Below are positions 1 through 6,766 of a stretch of 8,301 bases of DNA, piece by piece. Positions within the stretch are counted from its first letter, which is position 1; each line of letters starts with the position of its first letter. The DNA lies in contig JAIJJM010000075.1 in assembly GCA_022728415.1 (NCBI GenBank), positions 1 through 8,301 of the forward strand, read 5' to 3'. The position numbers and the translations under genes are program-made. The DNA comes from Collinsella sp. GTDB taxonomy: Bacteria > Actinomycetota > Coriobacteriia > Coriobacteriales > Coriobacteriaceae. A model generated the notes under the pieces. That model was given only the letters and a program-made list of their open reading frames with translations, was not told the DNA's origin and made no database searches.

Positions 1-2
1 GC

Positions 3-614
3 TTTAACACCGTGGGCTCCACCCGCTGGTGGACACGCGCCGACGGCAAGCAGTGCGCTGTCGAGGGCGGCGACTTTGGCTGGTCCGTCGACAGCGATGC
101 GCTCGCCAAGCAGGTCGAGGACGCTATCAATAACAAGCAGACCGGCGATATCGAAATTTCGTACTCAAAGAAGGCCGACACGTTTACCGCCAAGGGCGAG
201 CCCGATTGGAAGGCCTATATCGATGTCGATCTGTCCGAGCAACATGCACGTTATTACGACGAAAACGGCAATATCGTGTGGGAGGCCAACTTTATCTCGG
301 GGCTGCCGGGCGAGGACGCCACCCCGGAGGGCGTCTGGCAGATCAACAGCAATGACGGCGCGAGCACGCTGATTGGCGCCAAGGACCCCAAAACGGGGAA
401 ACCCAAATACGAGAGCCCCGTGAGCTACTGGATGCCGTTTGAAGGCAACATGATCGGCTTCCACGACGCTACCTGGCAAAACGACAAGAGCTTCGACAAC
501 CCAGAGTCGTACAAGTGGTGTGGCAGCCACGGTTGCATCAACCTGCGCCTGGCCGACGCCAAAGCACTTCACGACTGCATCAAAGTCGGCCTGTGCGTGG
601 TTGTCCACTCGTAG
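3..614 (+). CDS. L,D-transpeptidase (YkuD domain), C-terminal part, 5' truncated
   Basis: This is the C-terminal ~203 residues of a cell-wall L,D-transpeptidase. The reading frame runs open to the left window edge, so the GTG at position 12 is probably an internal Val and not the start. The first ~50 residues (around the DFGWSVDSDALAKQVEDAI stretch) resemble the PG_binding_4 domain that often precedes YkuD in Gram-positive enzymes. The YkuD catalytic domain follows, from about the VDLSEQHARYY strand to the stop. It has the conserved GFH segment (nt ~456-464) and the signature SHGCINLR (nt ~525-548), with the nucleophilic Cys codon at 534-536. Family members form 3-3 peptidoglycan crosslinks, or attach proteins to the wall, outside the membrane. 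The signal or anchor segment would lie upstream of the window. Extra cysteines near the C-terminus (CGSHGC, HDC, GLC) are notable for an extracytoplasmic protein. The family call is secure; the precise role is inferred. Confidence 0.93.
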   Translation, partial: FNTVGSTRWWTRADGKQCAVEGGDFGWSVDSDALAKQVEDAINNKQTGDIEISYSKKADTFTAKGEPDWKAYIDVDLSEQHARYYDENGNIVWEANFISGLPGEDATPEGVWQINSNDGASTLIGAKDPKTGKPKYESPVSYWMPFEGNMIGFHDATWQNDKSFDNPESYKWCGSHGCINLRLADAKALHDCIKVGLCVVVHS

Positions 615-639
615 TGCAACGCGCGCAGTCATACAACGT

Positions 640-668
640 GGAACTGCTGTGACCAATCTAACAGTTCC
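640..668. repeat. 7-bp inverted repeat between L,D-transpeptidase and exporter operon
   Basis: GGAACTG (640-646) and CAGTTCC (662-668) form perfect arms around a 15-nt loop, which itself contains CTGT/ACAG complementarity. No T-tract follows on either strand, so it is a poor intrinsic terminator. It lies about 80 bp before the exporter operon start. It could be an operator or a weak transcript-end hairpin; which one is not decidable from sequence. Confidence 0.35.
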
Positions 669-710
669 GAAAGAAACCGTCCTATGCGCCCGCCCCAACC
701 GGTGGGCGTA

Positions 711-746
711 TATACTTATCGAAGTTCTTTCTATAAAGGAGACGCT
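711..746 (+). promoter_or_regulatory. Candidate -10 box and Shine-Dalgarno for the exporter operon
   Basis: TATACT at 711-716 is a good -10 match, but no convincing -35 lies 16-18 bp upstream. That stretch is GC-rich and can form a small CGCCC/GGGCG hairpin (687-708), so an activator-dependent promoter is possible. AAAGGAG (735-741) is a strong ribosome binding site 5 nt before the ATG at 747. It fixes that start over the in-frame upstream ATG at 684. Confidence 0.4.
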
Positions 747-2210
747 ATGCCAAATGTCCCCACGATCACCCCGGACCCGGATGATACCGAACGCGCGCCC
801 GAAGGTGCCACCGAAACGATTCCTCTGATTACAAACGCGCATGCCGATTCGCAATACGACCGCCCGAGCGATATGGCCGAGATTTCCGATGAAGAGGCAT
901 ACGCCAAGCTCAAGGCAAAACGTGCCGAGCGCCGACGCAAAAAGCTGATTCGCCGCGGTATTGCCGCCGGCGTCGTGGGTGCCATCGCGCTCATTGCCAT
1001 TGTCGCAACCCTGCTTATCAATGCGCAGCCGCAGGGCGCCAGCGGGCCTGTGACCGATAAGGTGACTGAGGGCACGTTTACCACGACCGTCGAGGCGAAA
1101 GGCCAGCTCAAGCCTATTTCGTCCTCAGTGGTCTCGCCTTCTGTCGACGGCACGGTCGATTCGATCAACGTTCAGCCGGGCCAATCCGTCAACGAGGGCG
1201 ACGTGCTTATGACCATTAAGAACGACGAGCTCGATCGCAACGTTGCCGAGGCGCAGCGTGCAGTTGCAGCCGCTCAGGAAGACCTCGCCAACGCGAAGAA
1301 AGCCGTCGCTGCCGCGCAGGCCACCCCAACGACGGACGTCGATGGAGCTTCCGCCGCAGCGGCGGGCGCCTCCGCTGCGTCCGCCGACACGAACACCGTA
1401 TCGGCCGCACAGCGCAGCCTCGCATCAGCCCAGGCAAACCTCGATCAGGCGAACGCCAAGGCCGCCGGGCGCACGGTTACGGCGCCGAGCTCGGGCAGCA
1501 TCGTGGAGCTCAACGCCAAGGTGGGCGCCACGGTAACAAGCGGCATGATCATGGGCGAAAGCGATACGAGCGGCGGCAAGCAGTGCATGCAGATCGCCGA
1601 CCTGTCCAAGATGAAGGTGACCGTGCAGGTGGGCGAAAAGGACATCGCCAAAATCGCCGTTGGGCAGAGCGCCAACGTCACCTATCCTGCGTTTCCCGAT
1701 ATCGTGAGCCAGGGAACGGTCACAGCCATCGCCTCGGTGGCAAACTCCGACTCCACCAACGGCGGCGGCGGCAGCGTGACCTTTAACGTCGACATTTTGA
1801 TTGAAGCACCCGACGCGCGCCTCAAGCCGGGCATGACCGCCGAGGTCTCGGTGGTGACCGAACAGCTCGATGACGTCGTGATGGTGCCGACCATGGCGCT
1901 CATGACCGAGGACGGCGAGCACTATTACGTCAATGTGGCAACTGACGGCGAGGGCAAACAGACCCGACGCGTAAAGGTGACCGTCGTGACGCAAAACGAT
2001 AACGACGCCGTGGTCGGCAAAACGCAGGTCAAGCACGATGACCAGGGCAATGAAATAAACCCCAATGTACCAGTCACCAAGCTTCGCGATGGAGACATCC
2101 TCAAGATTGACAACGGCTCGGGCGTGTCGGCAGATGGCGGCAGCTCCGGAACAGGCATGACGGCCGACGGTGGCGACTCCGGCAGCATGTCTGCCGACGA
2201 GGGCATGTAA
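747..2210 (+). CDS. Membrane-fusion (HlyD/MacA-type) adaptor of an ABC exporter
   Basis: This 487-residue adaptor subunit belongs to the MacB-type transporter encoded by the next two genes. Residues 1-60 are hydrophilic, acidic and probably cytoplasmic. A basic stretch (ERRRKKLIRR, 61-70) precedes one membrane helix (~71-92), placing the rest outside. Two half biotinyl/lipoyl motifs follow: ~125-157 (SVVSPSVDGTVDSINVQPGQ) and ~241-272 (TVTAPSSGSIVELNAKVG). Between them lies an Ala-rich helical hairpin (~160-238), interrupted by a low-complexity Ala/Ser tip (~200-218). Beta-barrel and membrane-proximal segments run from ~285 to ~455. The C-terminus is an acidic Ser/Gly tail with three SADGG-like units. 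The hairpin is short, as expected where no TolC has to be reached. The ATG at 747 is chosen for its AAAGGAG site. The stop overlaps the next start (TAATG). Family call is strong; cargo is unknown. Confidence 0.9.
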   Translation: MPNVPTITPDPDDTERAPEGATETIPLITNAHADSQYDRPSDMAEISDEEAYAKLKAKRAERRRKKLIRRGIAAGVVGAIALIAIVATLLINAQPQGASGPVTDKVTEGTFTTTVEAKGQLKPISSSVVSPSVDGTVDSINVQPGQSVNEGDVLMTIKNDELDRNVAEAQRAVAAAQEDLANAKKAVAAAQATPTTDVDGASAAAAGASAASADTNTVSAAQRSLASAQANLDQANAKAAGRTVTAPSSGSIVELNAKVGATVTSGMIMGESDTSGGKQCMQIADLSKMKVTVQVGEKDIAKIAVGQSANVTYPAFPDIVSQGTVTAIASVANSDSTNGGGGSVTFNVDILIEAPDARLKPGMTAEVSVVTEQLDDVVMVPTMALMTEDGEHYYVNVATDGEGKQTRRVKVTVVTQNDNDAVVGKTQVKHDDQGNEINPNVPVTKLRDGDILKIDNGSGVSADGGSSGTGMTADGGDSGSMSADEGM

Positions 2211-2983
2211 TGCGTCCCGTCATCGACATCCGCAACGTGCATCGCATTTTTGAGAGCGAGGCCGGCTGCGCCCATATCCTGCATAACGTTAGCCTGGCAG
2301 TGAATCCCGGCGAGTTCGTGGCCATCACCGGCCCCTCGGGCTCGGGCAAGTCGACGCTCATGAACATCCTCGGCTGCCTTGATAAGCCAACCGCAGGCGA
2401 CTACTACCTGCAAGGGCTCAACGTGGCCGAGCTCGACGATGACGAGCTCACCGAAGTCCGCGCCCTGAGCATCGGCTTTGTCTTTCAAAGCTTTAACTTG
2501 CTGCCGCGTCTATCGGTCATCGAAAACGTCATGCTGCCGCTGTCGTACACCAACGCGCCGCGGGCTCAACGTGAGATGCGCGCCGTCCATGCGCTGCAAG
2601 CCGTCACGCTGCCGGTCGACCACTGGGACCACCGCATCTCCGAGCTCTCGGGCGGACAGATGCAGAGAGTCGCCATCGCGCGCGCCCTCGTCAACGACCC
2701 GCCCATCATCCTAGCGGACGAGCCGACGGGAAACCTGGACTCCGCCACCGGAGCGCTCGTGATGGAGACCTTCCACAAACTCCAGGAACGCGGCAAGACC
2801 ATCATACTCATCACGCACGACCCCGGCATCGCCGCCGAGGCCGACCGTGCCGTGACCATCCGCGACGGTCGCATCCACGACGGCGCGTATATTCCACATG
2901 CGCCGCAGACCTTGCGTGGCGCAGTCGATAGTCTGCCCATGATTTCCGCATCAGCCAACCCGACGAAAGGAGTGAGGGCATGA
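2210..2983 (+). CDS. ABC transporter ATP-binding protein, MacB/LolD class
   Basis: This 257-residue nucleotide-binding subunit powers the exporter formed with the adjacent permease. All ATPase motifs are intact: Walker A GPSGSGKST (41-49), Q-loop at FQSFNLL (Q93), signature LSGGQ (146-150), Walker B ending ILADEP (167-172), D-loop NLD (175-177) and H-loop His203 in ITHD. The sequence around GFVFQSFNLLPRLSVIENVMLPL is typical of the MacB/LolD/FtsE branch, which works mechanically from the cytoplasm and not as an importer. Residues ~225-257 form a short extension beyond the usual core. The ATG overlaps the upstream TAA by one base, and the gene ends by overlapping the permease start by four bases (ATGA), so the three proteins are probably made in balanced amounts. 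Substrate cannot be inferred. Confidence 0.95.
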   Translation: MRPVIDIRNVHRIFESEAGCAHILHNVSLAVNPGEFVAITGPSGSGKSTLMNILGCLDKPTAGDYYLQGLNVAELDDDELTEVRALSIGFVFQSFNLLPRLSVIENVMLPLSYTNAPRAQREMRAVHALQAVTLPVDHWDHRISELSGGQMQRVAIARALVNDPPIILADEPTGNLDSATGALVMETFHKLQERGKTIILITHDPGIAAEADRAVTIRDGRIHDGAYIPHAPQTLRGAVDSLPMISASANPTKGVRA

Positions 2984-4194
2984 GTACGCGCGACCTTATC
3001 CGAGAAGCCCTTCACTCCCTCGAGGCCAATAAGGGACGAAGCCTGCTCACCATCCTGGGCATCGTCATTGGCATTGCCTCGGTCATCGCCATGACCTCGC
3101 TTATCGGCGGTATCCAAAACAGCCTGGTCAACAGCCTGGGTCTCAACGCCGCGCGTATGGTGCAGATTTATTCGTCGCAAGAGCTCACCGAGTCTGAAGT
3201 TGAGAAGCTTCGCAAGATGGTGCCACAAATTGAGCAGATCGGCATCGTGGACAGCGCCTATACCGAGTACAAGGCCGGTGACAAAAGCTATACCGTCATG
3301 GCACAGGGCGTCGATAGCGACATGCTCGAAGCGGTGGGCGCCAGCAAGCTCGTTGCGGGACGCACCTACACCCAGGCCGAGTCCCAATCTGGCGCACGCG
3401 TGGCACTCATCAGCCGTGGAGGCGCGGATCAGCTGTACGGCAACGAGCAGGAAGCGCTCGGCAAGACCATCAAGGTGTCGAACGGCGAGGTGCAGATTGT
3501 CGGCGTGATTGATGGCGGCAACGACTCCATGGGCTCGCTCACACTATACATGCCGCGCGAGACCATCTCGGGCCTCTTTGGCGACGAGAACCCCTCTTTC
3601 CCCAGCGTAACGGCGCTCGCCACCGAGGGCACGGACGTGGATGAGCTGTGCAAGACGATTGAATCCAAGGTGCGCGCGATGAAGGGCATCGCGAAGGATG
3701 ATGAGTACGACAGTGTATCGGCAACCTCTATGAAAAGCGCCATCGATGCCCTCAATTCCTTTATGGGCGCGTTCTCGCTCATCATGGGTGCTGTCGCCAG
3801 TATCTCGCTGCTTGTCGGCGGTATCGGCATTATGAATATGATGCTCACCAACGTGACTGAGCGCATCCGAGAGATCGGTATTCGCCGTGCCCTGGGGGCC
3901 AGTCGTCGCGATATCACCGCACAGTTTTTGGCCGAGTCCTCGGCGCTGTGCGTCACCGGTGGCCTGCTGGGTATCCTGATTGGCTACCTGCTTGCCTGGG
4001 GTCTAGCGATGTTCGCCGCGGGCTCCGGCGTGCTTGGCGAGCTCGGTGCCAGCGGTACCATTACGCCGAGTTTTTCGATCGCCACGGTGCTGCTGGCCTT
4101 TGCGGTCTCCGTCGGCATCGGCGTCATCTTTGGCTTCTACCCCGCCCGCCGGGCAGCAAAACTCGACCCGGTCGAGTGCCTGCGCTACCAGTGA
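2980..4194 (+). CDS. MacB-type FtsX-family ABC permease
   Basis: This 404-residue membrane subunit has the four-helix MacB/FtsX layout. A first helix (~21-43) sits in the classic N-terminal LLTILGIVIGIASVIAM context. A ~215-residue extracytoplasmic MacB_PCD-type domain (~45-260) follows, then three C-terminal helices (~262-288, ~317-345, ~367-388). The segment NVTERIREIGIRRALGA (291-307), between helices 2 and 3, is the conserved cytoplasmic coupling region contacting the ATPase. The end, PARRAAKLDPVECLRYQ, is the family's characteristic C-terminus. In Proteobacteria MacB fuses ATPase and permease in one chain; here they are separate genes, the common form in Gram-positives. AAAGGAG at 2966-2972 and the ATGA overlap support the start. 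Known relatives export peptides, lipoproteins or macrolides, or act in stress sensing. The cargo here is not determinable. Confidence 0.94.
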   Translation: MSTRDLIREALHSLEANKGRSLLTILGIVIGIASVIAMTSLIGGIQNSLVNSLGLNAARMVQIYSSQELTESEVEKLRKMVPQIEQIGIVDSAYTEYKAGDKSYTVMAQGVDSDMLEAVGASKLVAGRTYTQAESQSGARVALISRGGADQLYGNEQEALGKTIKVSNGEVQIVGVIDGGNDSMGSLTLYMPRETISGLFGDENPSFPSVTALATEGTDVDELCKTIESKVRAMKGIAKDDEYDSVSATSMKSAIDALNSFMGAFSLIMGAVASISLLVGGIGIMNMMLTNVTERIREIGIRRALGASRRDITAQFLAESSALCVTGGLLGILIGYLLAWGLAMFAAGSGVLGELGASGTITPSFSIATVLLAFAVSVGIGVIFGFYPARRAAKLDPVECLRYQ

Positions 4195-4202
4195 CGCAAT
4201 CC

Positions 4203-4279
4203 CTCTGAGTTGCGGTGAAATAGAGACCGTTTATGCCGTTAAAAGGCCTATTCAGTCCCCATTTCACCGCAATTTAGAG
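4203..4279. repeat. Palindromic intergenic repeat, copy A
   Basis: The arms are 4203-4227 and 4255-4279. Within them a 12-bp core is perfect (TTGCGGTGAAAT at 4210-4221 against ATTTCACCGCAA at 4261-4272), and 21 of 25 arm positions are complementary. The 27-nt loop contains a small GCC/GGC pairing. The left arm shares the 19-nt string CTGAGTTGCGGTGAAATAG (4205-4223) exactly with copy B at 5928-5946. It begins 9 bp after the permease stop. It could act as a transcript-end hairpin, but no T-tract follows it. No open reading frame is associated. Confidence 0.85.
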
Positions 4280-4280
4280 A

Positions 4281-4333
4281 GTGTCTGGGCATGACAATTC
4301 ACCCCAAATCAAATTGGTTCGTTGAATAGACAC
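4281..4333. promoter_or_regulatory. Nested inverted repeat upstream of the radical SAM gene
   Basis: GTGTCT (4281-4286) pairs with AGACAC (4328-4333). Inside it ATTCA (4297-4301) pairs with TGAAT (4323-4327), and CCAA (4304-4307) pairs with TTGG (4314-4317). The concentric order suggests an operator or a foldable leader. AT content is higher here than in the flanking genes, consistent with a promoter region. TTGACG (4345-4350) and TATTAT (4373-4378) downstream resemble -35 and -10 boxes, but their 22-bp spacing is too long for a standard sigma-70 promoter. Confidence 0.35.
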
Positions 4334-4410
4334 AATAGATATTCTTGACGTGCATTTAATTCCACACATGGGTATTATTGTATGCAAAGCGCACGTGAAA
4401 GGAAATGCCT

Positions 4411-5844
4411 ATGTCGCTTACACAGTCAGCTGAGCGCGTAGCACTCAACAAGCTCATCGATTATCTCGACGACAATCCGCAAGAAAATATCGAAAAAATC
4501 ATGGACCTCGTGAACAAACTGGTCCCCGATCGCGTATTTCCCGTGCAGCGTGAGGCATTCACCAACGTCATCAAGAGTCGCGGCAATTGGTATGACCTGA
4601 TCATGCGCGTTTTCAGTCTCAATCCCAAGATGCGAACCAAATTGCTCAAGGCGCTTATTGTCGACGGCAACCTGCTCGCTTGGCCGCAGCAGGAAAATAA
4701 CCGTGAAAAGTACCAGTGCAACATTCCGTGGGCGATCCTGCTCGACCCCACGAGCGCCTGCAACCTGCATTGCACGGGCTGCTGGGCAGCCGAGTACGGC
4801 TATAAGCAAAATCTCTCGTATGAAGACATCGACTCTATCATCACGCAGGGCAAAGCACTCGGCACGCACATCTACATCTACACCGGTGGTGAGCCGCTCG
4901 TTCGCAAACACGACCTTATCAAGATCTGCGAAAAGCACCGGGATTGCGTGTTCCTCTGCTTTACCAACTCAACGCTTATCGACGAGGCGTTCTGCGACGA
5001 CATGATCCGCGTAGGCAACTTTGTTCCGGCCATCAGTGCCGAGGGTAACGAGCACACCACCGATGCCCGCCGCGGCGAGGGGACCTACGCCAAGATCGAG
5101 CATGCGATGAAGCTCCTACGCGAGCGCAATCTACCGTTTGGTATTTCGACCTGTTGGACCAGCGCCAACGCCGACACGGTGGCGACCGAAGAGAATATCG
5201 ATTGGATGATCGATGAGGGAGCACTCTTCTGCTGGTATTTCCACTTTATGCCGGTCGGTCGCAACGCTACCTCCCAGCTTATGCCCACGCCCGAGCAGCG
5301 CGAGCGCATGTATCGCTTCGTTCGCGAAATGCGTGAGAAAAAGCCACTCTTTACGCTCGATTTCCAAAATGACGGTGAGTTTGTCGGCGGTTGCATTGCC
5401 GGTGGCCGCCGCTATCTGCACATCAATGCGGCGGGCGACGTGGAGCCATGCGTGTTCATCCACTATTCCAACGCCAACATCCACAACGTGAGCCTACTTG
5501 ACGCGCTGCGCTCTCCCCTCTTTATGAAGTACTACGAGGGCCAGCCGTTCAACGACAACTACCTCAAGCCCTGTCCTATGCTCGAGAACCCCGACGTGCT
5601 GCCCAAGATGGTGGCCGAGACCGGTGCTATGAGTACCGACCTGGTCGAGAAGGAATCACCCGAGCAATTGCGCGAAAAGACCCGAGCCGCAGCCGAGGCT
5701 TGGGCTCCCGTGGCAGACCGCATTTGGAACGATCAGAGCGATCCCCTCTACACCAAGCGTAACGATGACGAGACGCAGGGTATGGCCGATAGCGACATGC
5801 ATAAGCTCGAACAGCAAGGCCGAAAGCTAAAGAGCAACTGCTAG
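4411..5844 (+). CDS. Radical SAM protein with SPASM-like C-terminal region, substrate unknown
   Basis: This is a 477-residue cytoplasmic radical SAM enzyme. Residues 1-~105 form a helical N-terminal domain with no motif I recognise. The core begins at ILLDPTSACNLHCTGCW: Cys117, Cys121 and Cys124 make the CX3CX2C motif that ligates the 4Fe-4S cluster cleaving S-adenosylmethionine. GGEP (159-162) is the SAM-binding motif. The C-terminal part has spaced cysteines (C328, C347 in GDVEPCVF, C388 in KPCP), resembling SPASM or twitch auxiliary-cluster regions. The last ~60 residues are charged and end in Cys. There is no transmembrane segment and no adjacent precursor peptide. The start at 4411 is preferred over ATG 4405 because the GAAAGGA site (4397-4403) sits 7 nt before it but only 1 nt before 4405. 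The gene stands alone between two palindromic repeats and ends at a strong terminator. Class is certain. Possible roles include peptide, lipid or cofactor modification; none is shown. Confidence 0.92.
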   Translation: MSLTQSAERVALNKLIDYLDDNPQENIEKIMDLVNKLVPDRVFPVQREAFTNVIKSRGNWYDLIMRVFSLNPKMRTKLLKALIVDGNLLAWPQQENNREKYQCNIPWAILLDPTSACNLHCTGCWAAEYGYKQNLSYEDIDSIITQGKALGTHIYIYTGGEPLVRKHDLIKICEKHRDCVFLCFTNSTLIDEAFCDDMIRVGNFVPAISAEGNEHTTDARRGEGTYAKIEHAMKLLRERNLPFGISTCWTSANADTVATEENIDWMIDEGALFCWYFHFMPVGRNATSQLMPTPEQRERMYRFVREMREKKPLFTLDFQNDGEFVGGCIAGGRRYLHINAAGDVEPCVFIHYSNANIHNVSLLDALRSPLFMKYYEGQPFNDNYLKPCPMLENPDVLPKMVAETGAMSTDLVEKESPEQLREKTRAAAEAWAPVADRIWNDQSDPLYTKRNDDETQGMADSDMHKLEQQGRKLKSNC

Positions 5845-5867
5845 TACCCCATATGTGACAAAACACA

Positions 5868-5914
5868 AAGGCGCGGGCGCCCCGTAATACCTTGGGCGCC
5901 CGCGCCTTCTTTGT
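5868..5914 (+). terminator. Strong, probably bidirectional intrinsic terminator
   Basis: A perfect 15-bp GC-rich stem (5868-5882 with 5894-5908) encloses an 11-nt loop. A T-rich tail (CTTCTTTGT) follows on the plus strand. The opposite strand also continues as TTTGTGTTTTG, so it can serve the converging tetR transcript as well. It starts 23 bp after the radical SAM stop. Confidence 0.9.
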
Positions 5915-5923
5915 CATATACAT

Positions 5924-6006
5924 CCCCCTGAGTTGCGGTGAAATAGGGACTGAATTTGCTTTCTAACAGCAAAAACAGACACTATTTCACCGCAACTCAT
6001 TGAGGG
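5924..6006. repeat. Palindromic intergenic repeat, copy B
   Basis: A perfect 18-bp inverted repeat (5929-5946 with 5982-5999) has imperfect CCCC/GGGG outer ends. The loop holds a second small hairpin, TTTGCT (5955-5960) with AGCAAA (5968-5973). The left arm matches copy A over 19 nt exactly, then diverges mildly (GGGACTG here, GAGACCG in A). The loops are unrelated, so the arms are the conserved part. It lies between the terminator and the tetR stop codon. Confidence 0.88.
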
Positions 6007-6036
6007 GCTGCTTGGGGACATACACCGAAAATAGGC

Positions 6037-6648
6037 CTAATCCAAGCGAGATTCAAGACTCGATAGTCCGTTCAACGTCAGATTGTTAGCGACCTCCGAG
6101 ATACGCTCGATGGGCACCGAGCCATCGGAGAGCGCCCACGTGCGGTAAATGCCGATAATGCCCGAAAGTAAAAACGCCAGATAATAGTCGAACATCTCGT
6201 CCTTGAGGCCGTGGGGCAGCAAGTCGCGCTCGGTAATCTCGTGCTCGAGCGGCACGCGCAAACGCGTCATAAAATCGTCGAGTGGAATGTTTTCGATCAG
6301 CTGGCGATTGAGCACGAGATTATTGCAAAGTGCCTCGTTGATGGTCTTAAAAAACGTTGCCGCCGCTCCGAGGGCACGCTCATTCGTATCGCCGTCCATA
6401 GAAGCAAGCGTTTTCTCGACCGAGTCGACAATCGTCTCCACCACATTAACGGCGATGGCATCGAGCAGGCCGTCAACCGTACCGAAGTGTACGTAAAAGG
6501 TCTTACGGTCGACATTTGCCTCACGCGCGATGGCGCTCACCGTAATGTCGGCAAGCGGTTTATCCATCAACAGGCGCTCAAATGCAGAAAGGATGGCATT
6601 GCGGCTGCGAACGATACGGCGGTCGAGACGCGGTTTGCTGGTGGCCAT
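6037..6648 (-). CDS. TetR-family transcriptional regulator (TetR_C_8/DhaS-like)
   Basis: This 203-residue one-component repressor-type regulator has an N-terminal DNA-binding domain at ~12-60. Its helix-turn-helix ITVSAIAREANVDRKTFYVHF (~35-55) carries the canonical TetR pattern. The ligand-binding part is all-helical and ends with YYLAFLLSGIIGIYRTWA (~155-171), a pattern typical of the TetR_C_8 group (Pfam PF14278) found in DhaS-like regulators of Gram-positives. The start at 6648 (MATSKP) is preferred over ATG 6675 because a GAAGGGA site precedes it by about 8 nt. It lies downstream of, and on the same strand as, the ybhN-like gene (118-bp gap), and it converges with the radical SAM gene. 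Likely targets are its own promoter and a neighbour. The ligand is unknown. Confidence 0.92.
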   Translation of the reverse strand: MATSKPRLDRRIVRSRNAILSAFERLLMDKPLADITVSAIAREANVDRKTFYVHFGTVDGLLDAIAVNVVETIVDSVEKTLASMDGDTNERALGAAATFFKTINEALCNNLVLNRQLIENIPLDDFMTRLRVPLEHEITERDLLPHGLKDEMFDYYLAFLLSGIIGIYRTWALSDGSVPIERISEVANNLTLNGLSSLESRLD

Positions 6649-6663
6649 GGAGGTATCCCTTCG

Positions 6664-6689
6664 GAATGTGAGCATTCATCAACAGATGA
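6664..6689. promoter_or_regulatory. Two abutting palindromes before tetR, candidate operators
   Basis: GAATG-TGAG-CATTC (6664-6677) and TCATC-AACA-GATGA (6676-6689) are both perfect 5-4-5 inverted repeats and overlap by two bases. They sit 16-41 bp upstream of the tetR start, the usual place for TetR autorepression sites. A possible minus-strand -10 (GATAAT, plus-strand 6710-6715) lies just upstream, but no clear -35 was found. Confidence 0.35.
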
Positions 6690-6766
6690 GAGTTAATCTA
6701 CGTAAGAGGATTATCCCCCATCCGGCACAAAAATGCCCGGTGCCACGAAGAACGCACGACCAACTA

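Noticed and set aside
684..746. Upstream in-frame ATG for the adaptor gene
   Set aside because: Would start upstream of the likely -10 box and has no Shine-Dalgarno; ATG 747 has AAAGGAG at proper spacing.
165..854. 229-residue minus-strand open frame
   Set aside because: Antisense to the L,D-transpeptidase with its intact catalytic motif and to the adaptor start; no ribosome binding site or recognisable domain. GC-rich DNA often leaves such frames open.
2566..3387. 273-residue minus-strand open frame
   Set aside because: Antisense across the ATPase and permease genes, both of which carry complete family motifs.
4405..4410. Upstream ATG for the radical SAM gene
   Set aside because: Only 1 nt from the purine-rich ribosome site; the ATG at 4411 has normal 7-nt spacing.
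4203..6006. CRISPR array or IS element explanation for the paired palindromes
   Set aside because: Only two copies lie about 1.7 kb apart, with no regular spacers, no transposase gene and no evident target-site duplication.
6722..6745. Possible terminator between the ybhN-like gene and tetR
   Set aside because: The pairing (CCGG(G)CA/TGCCGG on the minus strand) has a bulge, and no T-tract follows it, so cotranscription is not excluded.
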